DNA from: Acidobacteriota bacterium
Lineage (GTDB): Bacteria > Acidobacteriota > Terriglobia > Terriglobales > Acidobacteriaceae
Assembly (NCBI GenBank): GCA_021779935.1
Contig: JAJXZT010000001.1
Span: 243,244 to 307,243, forward strand
Reading direction: 5' to 3'
Length of the DNA stretch: 64,000 nt
A program made the position numbers and the translations under genes. The notes under the pieces were generated by a model. The model saw only the letters and a list, made by a program, of their open reading frames with translations, was not told the DNA's origin and did no database searches. Positions 8,974-15,992 of this stretch are shown piece by piece. The stretch's first letter is position 1; each line of letters opens with the position of its first letter.

Positions 8974-9762
8974 TTAGAGTCCCTTGTAGCTTCCGTTGTC
9001 CACCAGGATGGTTTGTCCGGTAATCGCCGCCGCGCGTTCCGACGCGAGGAAGACGATCGCGTCCGCCACCTCTTCCGGCTCCGCAATCCGCCCGGTCGCG
9101 GTATCGGCTGCCCACTTCTGGAACATCTCTTCTTCCGTCGCACTGGCCGATGCCGCGCGGCTTGCCGCCAACTGCTTCAAGCGGTCGGTGCGCGTATATC
9201 CCGGCCCTACGTTGTTGAAGGTGATTCCGTCGCGGCCAAAACGGTTGGCCAGGCTGCGCATCAACCCAACCACTCCCACGCGAATCGTGTTCGACAGAAT
9301 CAGGTCGCCGATCGGCTGCTTTACGCTCACCGACGTAATCGCCACCACTCTTCCCCACTTGTTCTTCTGCATATGAGGAACGGCAGCGTGCGCGAACGTG
9401 ATCGTGCTTAGCAGGTTCAGGTCAAAAGCGCGCCGCCAGTCCTCCGGGGTCAGCGCCAGGAAATCCTTCGCCGGAGGTCCGCCCGCATTCGTCACGCAGA
9501 CGTCGATACGCCCGAACTTCCGCGCCACGTCTTCCACGAACGACTGCACGGACGCCGTATCGGTTACGTCGAAGGCGCGTGTAAAGACCTCGACCTTATG
9601 TTTTGCGGTAATCTCCGCCGCCAGAGATTCCAGCGCCTGCTGATTACGCGCACAGAGCGCGAGATTCGCGCCCTCGGCGGCGAGAGCTTGAGCGGTGGCC
9701 TTTCCAAGCCCCTGGCTGGATGCGGCGACGATGGCGGTACGGCCCTTCAGTCCTGTGTTCAT
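8974..9762 (-). CDS. SDR-fold oxidoreductase with atypical active site
   Basis: A 262-residue short-chain dehydrogenase. The nucleotide-binding motif is AASSQGLGKATA rather than TGxxxGIG, followed by CARNQQAL, VTNAGGPPA and a C-terminal GQTILVDNGSYKGL typical of 3-oxoacyl-ACP reductase relatives. The usual YxxxK catalytic pair is replaced by SNTIR in the segment after ITSVSVKQP. This matches the known BKR-like subgroup of SDRs that lacks the canonical tetrad, so catalysis is uncertain. The ATG at 9762 gives the normal family N-terminus; the open frame up to 9882 runs into the channel gene. It lies 55 bases downstream of the MscS gene, probably in the same transcript. Confidence 0.88.
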   Translation of the reverse strand: MNTGLKGRTAIVAASSQGLGKATAQALAAEGANLALCARNQQALESLAAEITAKHKVEVFTRAFDVTDTASVQSFVEDVARKFGRIDVCVTNAGGPPAKDFLALTPEDWRRAFDLNLLSTITFAHAAVPHMQKNKWGRVVAITSVSVKQPIGDLILSNTIRVGVVGLMRSLANRFGRDGITFNNVGPGYTRTDRLKQLAASRAASASATEEEMFQKWAADTATGRIAEPEEVADAIVFLASERAAAITGQTILVDNGSYKGL

Positions 9763-9817
9763 GGAATTAGTTTCGAATTTCAACTCGCAACTTGCAAGAG
9801 GCAACACCCCGGTTCTG

Positions 9818-10726
9818 CTACTTTTCTTGCGGAGGCTCCGCTTCGTCCACCACGTAGACGCGATTCCGTCCACCTGGCGCAATGCCTTGCTGCTCGAAGG
9901 TCTGCTTGATCCTCCGGCGAAGTTCTCGCGCCACTCCGTATTGCTGTCCGGGCCAGGTCTTCACCAGCACCAGAAATTCAACTGCGTTCGCGGTCACGCG
10001 TTCGATGCCGGGAACTTGCGGCTCCGAGACGATCAGTTCCTTGAACGCTTCCTCGGCACGAACCTCCGCTGCAATCTGCTTCAGCAGCTCCACCACGCGA
10101 TCGCTGTCTGCGCGGTAATCGACCTCGACATGCAATATCAGTTGTGTCCAGTCGCGCGTCGTGTTGGAAACGACCGTGATCGTGCTGTTCGGAATCGTGT
10201 GTACCGTGCCATCGCCGTCGCGCAGAACCGTCCGCCGCAGCGTCATCAATTCCACCGTACCCTGCACGGATCCGATCTTTACCCAGTCGCCGATATCGAA
10301 ATGATTTTCAACGAGGATGAAGAATCCGTTAATCACATCCTTCACCAGCGTTTGCGCGCCGAAGCCGATGGCCAACCCGACAATTCCGGCGCTCGCCAGC
10401 AGCGGCCCTATGTTGACATCGAGCTGCTGCAGAATCTGCATCCCCGCCAGGAAGACGACGATGAAAAATCCAATGCTGTAGATGACGCTGGCCAGGGTGC
10501 GCAACTGTTGCGCGCGCAGTCCGGAAGGCAACTCCTGCCGCTGGCTCAAGCGCGTCAATCTCTGGCTCACCAGCTTCACCAGTCGCGTCAGGATGAACGC
10601 CACCACCAGGATGGTGATGATTTTGGGCAGCCGGTCGTGGACGAACGTGACCATGTCCTCGCCCCACTGGTCCACCACCACTTGCCAGAACTGTCGCCAT
10701 GAATGAATCGGGATCATCAGGTTCAC
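9818..10726 (-). CDS. MscS-family mechanosensitive ion channel
   Basis: A 302-residue small-conductance mechanosensitive channel, which would release solutes on osmotic downshock. TM helices lie at about residues 32-52 and 82-100. The pore-lining TM3 is LLASAGIVGLAIGFGAQTLVKDVINGFFI, with the Gly/Ala packing pattern of MscS. The beta domain (VENHFDIGDWVKIG, GTVELMTLRRTVLRD, IPNST) and a C-terminal alpha/beta domain follow. The GTG at 10726 is preferred because TATAAT ends 7 bases upstream; an ATG three codons later (10717) is the alternative. The SDR gene follows. Confidence 0.93.
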   Translation of the reverse strand: MNLMIPIHSWRQFWQVVVDQWGEDMVTFVHDRLPKIITILVVAFILTRLVKLVSQRLTRLSQRQELPSGLRAQQLRTLASVIYSIGFFIVVFLAGMQILQQLDVNIGPLLASAGIVGLAIGFGAQTLVKDVINGFFILVENHFDIGDWVKIGSVQGTVELMTLRRTVLRDGDGTVHTIPNSTITVVSNTTRDWTQLILHVEVDYRADSDRVVELLKQIAAEVRAEEAFKELIVSEPQVPGIERVTANAVEFLVLVKTWPGQQYGVARELRRRIKQTFEQQGIAPGGRNRVYVVDEAEPPQEK

Positions 10727-10733
10727 AACCGGG

Positions 10734-10739
10734 ATTATA
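10734..10739 (-). promoter_or_regulatory. -10 box of a predicted leaderless promoter (MscS)
   Basis: A perfect TATAAT on the minus strand ends 7 bases before the in-frame GTG at 10726. No Shine-Dalgarno sequence is present. Confidence 0.5.
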
Positions 10740-10775
10740 GCGTCCGGAGGCAGCCACGAACCATTCCGGGCGAGG

Positions 10776-10781
10776 TATAAT
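10776..10781 (+). promoter_or_regulatory. -10 box upstream of the small exported protein
   Basis: TATAAT lies 22 bases before the ATG at 10804. The expected start of transcription near 10788 leaves a short leader that contains the ribosome-binding site GAGG. Confidence 0.45.
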
Positions 10782-10803
10782 CGGGCCAACTTCCGAGGTG
10801 ATA

Positions 10804-11187
10804 ATGCGCTCCGCGAAATCGATTTTCGTCCTTGGCGTTCTAATCCTTTTCATGTTCCCGGTGTCCCCCAGGTGTTTCGCCGTTGCAATTCCTGTAGCGG
10901 GCGCCAACTCCGCCTCCGGCCAGCAGGACGACTCGCAACTTGGTGACCAGCACCAGGAGAAAGACCGATTTGAAATTGAGCGCGAGAAAGAGATGGCACG
11001 GACCCGTCAGCAAGAGCGCTACAAACAGCTCAAGCGCGACTCCGAGCATCTGCTGGAACTCTCCACTGAATTGAAGCAATACGTCGACAAGGCCAACTCC
11101 GATATCCTGTCGCTCCAGGTGATTGAGAAAGCCGAGCAGATCGAGAAGCTTGCAAAGAAAGTCAAAAACAACATGCGCGGACAATAG
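10804..11187 (+). CDS. small exported coiled-coil protein, unknown function
   Basis: The 127-residue product starts with a signal peptide (basic start, hydrophobic residues 7-18 with LGVLILFMFPV). A highly charged Glu/Lys/Gln-rich helical region (about residues 45-85) and a Leu-rich coiled-coil segment with repeated K/E-L patterns follow. A GAGGTG ribosome-binding site sits just before ATAATG. No family is recognised. It is divergent from MscS and lies upstream of the pyrophosphatase, from which it is separated by 412 bases and a new promoter. Confidence 0.75.
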   Translation: MRSAKSIFVLGVLILFMFPVSPRCFAVAIPVAGANSASGQQDDSQLGDQHQEKDRFEIEREKEMARTRQQERYKQLKRDSEHLLELSTELKQYVDKANSDILSLQVIEKAEQIEKLAKKVKNNMRGQ

Positions 11188-11317
11188 CGCAAAACTCACA
11201 CCTTGCAGCGAGGGCCACACCCGCGATCTGTCCCTTGCTTGGCGCCTCCCCCTTTGTGCCTTTCCGTCCCAAATAACAAAATTCTCATTTCATAAACTGT
11301 CACGCTAACAGACAAGT

Positions 11318-11346
11318 TTGACCGTTCCGTTTCAACGTGTTATAAC
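11318..11346 (+). promoter_or_regulatory. sigma-70-type promoter of hppA
   Basis: TTGACC and TATAAC are separated by exactly 17 bases. Transcription would start near 11353. Confidence 0.75.
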
Positions 11347-11537
11347 CTTTCGTTCTCGCCGTGTGATCCCGTTGTATGGGGATTCCGGTGACCCAACGCG
11401 GCCAAACCTCAACATTCCGTCTTGAAGTGGAAGCGCGTTCCGGGAGTCCGTACGACCCAGAACTCGGCTAGCTCCGGCAACGGGGCCGGTCCTGTTTTGT
11501 GTCGCAACTGTTGAGATAGAACCGGTTATCCCAACGA

Positions 11538-11563
11538 ACTTCGGCCCGCGAACGAGCCGAAGT
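11538..11563 (+). promoter_or_regulatory. leader hairpin upstream of hppA
   Basis: ACTTCGGC pairs perfectly with GCCGAAGT around a 10-base loop, 36 bases before the hppA ATG. A TTTTT run starts 12 bases after the stem, too distant for a standard terminator. Confidence 0.45.
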
Positions 11564-11599
11564 CCCGCAACGAGTTTTTGACTGTCTGGGAGGAAATGT

Positions 11600-14209
11600 A
11601 TGAATACGTGGCTCGAATCGAGCCGTAATTTGGCAATGGCTGTTGGGCAGCGGTGCGTGTCCGTGGCCGGAACCTTGCGCCGCTCGGCTCTGCGAATCGC
11701 CGGGGTGGCTTCCGTTGTAGCTCTCTCCGCCAGCGCGCTTGCGCAACCCGTTCAGGAAGCGGGCGGTGAAGCCAGCCTCAAGTTGCCTGATCTCAGGACC
11801 GTCGCCTTCTTGAACGGCGCCATCAACGGCCACAGGCTGCTGATGATCGGCATTCTCTTCTGCATCTTTGGACTGCTCTTCGGGCTGACCATTTACAGCA
11901 AGCTCAAGAACCTTCCGGTGCATCGCGCCATGCGCGAAATCTCCGAGCTGATCTATGAGACCTGCAAGACTTACCTGCTGACACAAGGCAAGTTCCTGCT
12001 GGTCCTTTGGGCTTTTATCGCCGTCGTCATCGTGCTCTACTTCGGCGTGCTGGCGCCCATTCCCGGCAAACCTCTGGGCGTGACCGTGCCGATCATTCTG
12101 CTCTTCAGCCTGGTGGGCATGGCTGGCAGTTACGGCGTGGCGTGGTTTGGCATTCGCGTCAACACTTTTGCCAACTCCCGCACCGCTTTCGCGGGTCTGC
12201 GCGGCAAGCCTTACTCGATCTATGAGATTCCCCTCAAGGCCGGCATGAGCATCGGCATGATGCTGATCAGCGTCGAGTTGCTGATGATGTTGATCATCCT
12301 GCTCTTCATCCCCGGCGACTACGCCGGGCCATGCTTCATCGGCTTCGCCATCGGTGAATCCCTCGGCGCGGCCGCGCTCCGAATCGCCGGCGGAATCTTT
12401 ACCAAGATCGCCGACATTGGCAGCGACCTGATGAAGATCGTCTTCAAGATCAAGGAAGACGACGCTCGCAACCCCGGCGTCATTGCCGACTGCACCGGCG
12501 ACAACGCCGGCGACTCGGTTGGCCCCTCCGCCGACGGCTTTGAAACCTACGGCGTCACCGGCGTAGCGCTTATCACCTTCATCCTGTTGGCGATCCCCGC
12601 CAAGATCTTCCTGCCCGTCGGCATCGATCTTGCGCACGCCACGGCCAGCCAGTTGGCGGCTGCTCATGCCGCTGCCTCCGAGGTACAGGTCCAGTTGCTC
12701 GTCTGGATCTTTGTCATGCGCGTCATGATGCTTGTGGCCGCCGCCGCCGCGTACTTCTTCAACGGTTTCATTCAGAAAGCCAAGTACGCCGACGCCGACA
12801 ACATGAACTTCGAGGCGCCGCTCACCTCCCTGGTCTGGATCACCTCGATCGTCTCGATCATCCTCACCTACATCGTCTCCAGGCTCATCATCCCGACGAT
12901 CGGCGGCAACGACACACTCTGGTGGAAGCTCTCCACCATCATCACCTGCGGCACGCTTGCCGGTGCGGTCATTCCTGAGTTCGTGAAGGTCTTCACCTCC
13001 ACTCAGTCCCGCCACGTCAAGGAAGTCGTTACCTCTTCCGAGGAAGGTGGAGCTTCTCTCAACATCCTTTCAGGCCTCGTCGCCGGCAACTTCTCCGGCT
13101 ACTATCTTGGCCTGACCATGGTTGCGCTGATGGGAGCCGGATTCCTTGTCAGCCTGCACGGGCTCGGTGACTTGATGCTCGCCCCCGCCGTGTTTGCCTT
13201 CGGCCTCATCGCCTTCGGATTCCTCGGCATGGGCCCTGTCACCATCGCCGTCGACTCCTACGGCCCGGTCACGGACAACGCGCAGTCCGTCTACGAGTTG
13301 TCGCTCATCGAGCAGGTTCCCAACATCGCCGCCGAAATCAAAAAGGACTTCGGTTTCGACGCCAACTTCGAGCGCGCCAAGGACCTTCTCGAAGAGAACG
13401 ACGGCGCGGGCAACACCTTCAAGGCCACAGCCAAGCCCGTGCTGATCGGAACCGCCGTCGTCGGCGCCACCACCATGATCTTCTCCATCATCATGGCGCT
13501 CACCGACGGTCTCACGCACAACATCCAGAGCCTGTCTCTGCTGCACGCTCCCTTTGTCCTCGGTCTCGTCACCGGCGGCGCCATGATCTACTGGTTCACC
13601 GGCGCATCCATCCAGGCCGTCAGCACCGGAGCCTATCGCGCGGTCGAGTTCATCAAGGCAAACATCAAGCTCGAAGGTGTTGAGAAAGCCTCCGTGCACG
13701 ACAGCAAGAAGGTCGTCGAGATTTGTACCAAGTATGCCCAGAAGGGCATGTGGAACATCTTCCTCGCCGTCTTCTTCGGAACGCTTTCGTTTGCCTTTAT
13801 CGAGCCGTTCTTCTTCATCGGATACCTCATCTCCATCGCCATCTTCGGTCTCTACCAGGCCATCTTCATGGCCAACGCCGGTGGAGCCTGGGACAACGCG
13901 AAGAAAATCGTGGAAACCGAGATGAAGGCCAAGGGCACTCCGCTGCATGACGCCACCGTCGTTGGTGACACCGTGGGCGATCCGTTCAAGGACACCTCTT
14001 CCGTGGCCATGAACCCGGTCATCAAGTTCACCACTCTCTTCGGATTGCTTGCCGTCGAGCTCGCCGTCAGCATGGCCCACAAGAGCCCGCGTATGACCCA
14101 CGTGCTCGCTGTGGTTTTCTTCATCGTGTCGTTTACCTTCGTATGGCGTTCGTTCTACTCCATGCGAATCGGCAACATCACGGCGACCAAGCCCGCCAAC
14201 GGCAACTAG
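11600..14209 (+). CDS. hppA: membrane-bound ion-translocating pyrophosphatase
   Basis: An 869-residue polytopic membrane enzyme that couples PPi hydrolysis to H+ and/or Na+ pumping. The pyrophosphate site is visible as VIADCTGDNAGDSVGPSADGFETYG (about residues 294-318) and again near the C-terminus in DATVVGDTVGDPFKDTSS. The N-terminus carries an extra signal-like stretch ending SASALAQP before the first conserved helices, and the protein is longer than the roughly 700 residues of classical enzymes. The GNTFKATAK segment has Lys where K+-independent enzymes usually have Lys, but this branch is divergent and ion and K+ dependence cannot be assigned. GGGAGG lies 6 bases before the ATG. It has its own promoter, leader and terminator. 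Confidence 0.95.
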   Translation: MNTWLESSRNLAMAVGQRCVSVAGTLRRSALRIAGVASVVALSASALAQPVQEAGGEASLKLPDLRTVAFLNGAINGHRLLMIGILFCIFGLLFGLTIYSKLKNLPVHRAMREISELIYETCKTYLLTQGKFLLVLWAFIAVVIVLYFGVLAPIPGKPLGVTVPIILLFSLVGMAGSYGVAWFGIRVNTFANSRTAFAGLRGKPYSIYEIPLKAGMSIGMMLISVELLMMLIILLFIPGDYAGPCFIGFAIGESLGAAALRIAGGIFTKIADIGSDLMKIVFKIKEDDARNPGVIADCTGDNAGDSVGPSADGFETYGVTGVALITFILLAIPAKIFLPVGIDLAHATASQLAAAHAAASEVQVQLLVWIFVMRVMMLVAAAAAYFFNGFIQKAKYADADNMNFEAPLTSLVWITSIVSIILTYIVSRLIIPTIGGNDTLWWKLSTIITCGTLAGAVIPEFVKVFTSTQSRHVKEVVTSSEEGGASLNILSGLVAGNFSGYYLGLTMVALMGAGFLVSLHGLGDLMLAPAVFAFGLIAFGFLGMGPVTIAVDSYGPVTDNAQSVYELSLIEQVPNIAAEIKKDFGFDANFERAKDLLEENDGAGNTFKATAKPVLIGTAVVGATTMIFSIIMALTDGLTHNIQSLSLLHAPFVLGLVTGGAMIYWFTGASIQAVSTGAYRAVEFIKANIKLEGVEKASVHDSKKVVEICTKYAQKGMWNIFLAVFFGTLSFAFIEPFFFIGYLISIAIFGLYQAIFMANAGGAWDNAKKIVETEMKAKGTPLHDATVVGDTVGDPFKDTSSVAMNPVIKFTTLFGLLAVELAVSMAHKSPRMTHVLAVVFFIVSFTFVWRSFYSMRIGNITATKPANGN

Positions 14210-14228
14210 CACAGCCTCTGTTCAACCG

Positions 14229-14260
14229 GACGCCGCCCCACTCGGGCGGCGTCACTTTTT
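14229..14260 (+). terminator. intrinsic terminator of hppA
   Basis: A perfect 10-bp stem (GACGCCGCCC with GGGCGGCGTC, loop CACTC) is followed by ACTTTTT. Confidence 0.92.
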
Positions 14261-14302
14261 GCGCAAGCGTAATTCCCTCGCCACGAAATAGCGCCTCGCT
14301 GT

Positions 14303-14308
14303 TATCCT
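14303..14308 (+). promoter_or_regulatory. -10 box of a predicted leaderless promoter (M20 peptidase)
   Basis: TATCCT ends 6 bases before the ATG at 14315. No ribosome-binding site lies between them. Confidence 0.4.
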
Positions 14309-14314
14309 TCCGCC

Positions 14315-15310
14315 ATGGACGTCGTCGCACTTACCCGGCAACTTATCGACATTGAATCCATCACCGGCAACGAAGCGCCGGTCGCAGAATTCCTCGCCCG
14401 TCATCTTGAAAGCCTCGGCTACACCGTGGAGCGCATGCCTGTCTCCGGGACGCGGTTCAACGTCTACGCCGCTCCGCCGAAGCATCCCGCGCCGCCCCTC
14501 GTCTTCTCCACCCATCTCGACGTGGTTCCGCCATGGTTTGCTTCTCGGGAAGATGCCGACAACGTCTATGGCCGCGGGGCCTGCGACGCCAAGGGGATCA
14601 TCGCCGCGCAAGTCACCGCCGCGCAGAAGTTGCTCGCCGCTGGAGTTCCCACCGGCCTGCTTTTTGTCGCCGGAGAAGAGCGCGACTCGCTCGGCGCACA
14701 GGTTGCCAACCAGCACGCCCGCGAATCAAAGTTTCTCGTCAACGGCGAGCCCACGGACAATCGCATGGCTGTAGCCTCCAAGGGCGTGCTTCGCGTGGAA
14801 GTCACCAGCCACGGACGCATGGCCCACTCCGCTTATCCGGAGCTGGGCGAATCCGCCATCGACAAGCTGCTCGATGCCCTCTCGGCTCTCCGCGCCATGC
14901 CGCTCCCCACCAATCCCGAGATCGGTCCCAGCACGCTCAACATCGGCATCATTGAAGGTGGACGCGCCACCAACGTCATCCCCGACTTTGCCAAGGCACA
15001 GTTGCTCTACCGTCTGGTTGGCCCGTCGGACGAATTGCGGCGCCGCATCGCGCAGGCCGTCGGCGGCAACGGACAGGTCGATTACGTCCTCGAAATTGCC
15101 TACATGAAATTCCGCACCATTCCCGGCATTCCGACCATGACCGCCGCTTTCACCACCGACATTCCCAAGCTCGACAACTGGGGTGAGCCTGTTCTCTTTG
15201 GTCCCGGCTCCATCCATGTGGCACACACCGAGCGCGAATTCGTCAGTAAGCAGGAACTGCACCAGGCCGTCGATCTCTATATTCGGATCGCTCGCGAATT
15301 ACTGTCCTGA
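14315..15310 (+). CDS. M20-family metallopeptidase/deacylase
   Basis: A 331-residue di-zinc amidohydrolase of the ArgE/DapE/carboxypeptidase G2 family. The first metal ligand is in FSTHLDVVPP (near residue 67). The bridging Asp is in YGRGACDAKG, the catalytic base Glu pair in AGEERDS, a ligand Glu in NGEPTDN, and the last His in HVAHTERE. The dimerisation domain lies between SKGVLRVEV and the C-terminal third. It may be an N-acetyl-amino acid deacetylase (ArgE/LysK-like) or a dipeptidase; the neighbours do not decide. The ATG is supported by the leaderless -10 box. Confidence 0.9.
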   Translation: MDVVALTRQLIDIESITGNEAPVAEFLARHLESLGYTVERMPVSGTRFNVYAAPPKHPAPPLVFSTHLDVVPPWFASREDADNVYGRGACDAKGIIAAQVTAAQKLLAAGVPTGLLFVAGEERDSLGAQVANQHARESKFLVNGEPTDNRMAVASKGVLRVEVTSHGRMAHSAYPELGESAIDKLLDALSALRAMPLPTNPEIGPSTLNIGIIEGGRATNVIPDFAKAQLLYRLVGPSDELRRRIAQAVGGNGQVDYVLEIAYMKFRTIPGIPTMTAAFTTDIPKLDNWGEPVLFGPGSIHVAHTEREFVSKQELHQAVDLYIRIARELLS

Positions 15311-15396
15311 AAGGAACACCCCTCGATTACCCTGCTACCCAGCGAATCCGGGAATCCCCTAAAGTGCCTCCAGCATCAAACTACCGGAGATAAAAG

Positions 15397-15897
15397 ATGA
15401 CGACAGCAACCAAGACTCACACTTTTGCCACCGGCGTCAACCTTTCTGAAAGCACCCGCGAGAAACTCATCGCGATTCTCAACGCTCGCCTCGCCGACAC
15501 CGTTGACCTCAAGACCCAGACCAAGCACGCTCACTGGAACGTCAAAGGCAAGCAGTTCTACCAGCTCCATCTGCTCTTCGACTCCGTTGCTTCGCATCTT
15601 GACGACCAGGCTGACATGATCGCCGAGCGCATCACCGCTCTCGGCGGCATCGCCAATGGCACCGCCCGTCAGGCCGCCGCCTCTTCGGCCATTCCTGAAT
15701 ACGATCTCCATGCCGTAACCGGCGAGGAACACGTCAAGGCGCTCTCCCAGCGGCTCTCCAAGCTGGTGAACCAGGCGCGCGCGGAGATCGACGGCACCGA
15801 CGCGCTCGGCGACAAGGGCACAGCGGATCTCTTTACCGAGATCGTGCGCGACGGCGACAAGGACCTCTGGTTCCTCGAAGCGCACCTGCAAGGTTGA
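15397..15897 (+). CDS. dps: Dps, DNA-protecting ferritin-like protein
   Basis: A 166-residue Dps-type miniferritin that would oxidise and store iron with H2O2 and protect DNA in starvation. The shared-interface ferroxidase ligands are visible as His in THAHWNVKG, followed by FDSVASHLDDQADMIAERI with the Asp and Glu ligands. The basic N-terminus (TTATKTHTFATG) is short. A GGAG ribosome-binding site precedes the ATG, and a strong terminator follows, so it is probably monocistronic. Confidence 0.95.
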   Translation: MTTATKTHTFATGVNLSESTREKLIAILNARLADTVDLKTQTKHAHWNVKGKQFYQLHLLFDSVASHLDDQADMIAERITALGGIANGTARQAAASSAIPEYDLHAVTGEEHVKALSQRLSKLVNQARAEIDGTDALGDKGTADLFTEIVRDGDKDLWFLEAHLQG

Positions 15898-15922
15898 TCT
15901 TCGCACTCCGACTTTCTTGCGA

Positions 15923-15944
15923 CAGGGGCTTCGGCCCCTGTTTT
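15923..15944 (+). terminator. intrinsic terminator of dps
   Basis: CAGGGGC and GCCCCTG pair around a TTCG tetraloop and are followed by TTTT. Confidence 0.92.
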
Positions 15945-15978
15945 GCTGATTCCGCCGTGCCCGCACACGTTATTCCGA

Positions 15979-15984
15979 TACACT
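15979..15984 (+). promoter_or_regulatory. -10 box, leaderless or near-leaderless promoter
   Basis: TACACT ends 8 bases before the ATG at 15993, leaving at most two bases of leader. Confidence 0.45.
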
Positions 15985-15992
15985 AAACAGGT

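Larger units (their letters stand above)
11188..11599 (+). other. non-coding stretch: hppA promoter and long 5' leader
   Basis: The 412 bases hold the hppA promoter (11318-11346) and a leader of about 247 nt. One strong hairpin is visible near the 3' end (11538-11563). I see no convincing gene here, and no known riboswitch could be assigned by eye. Confidence 0.6.

Noticed and set aside
9695..10702. 335-codon plus-strand open frame
   Set aside because: Covers the MscS and SDR genes in reverse; translation is His/Arg/Leu-rich without a fold.
11468..13015. 515-codon minus-strand open frame
   Set aside because: It is antisense to hppA, has Asp/Gly/His-rich low-complexity translation typical of reversed high-GC codons, and has no ribosome-binding site.
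13070..14212. 380-codon minus-strand open frame
   Set aside because: Antisense shadow of hppA with the same biased composition.
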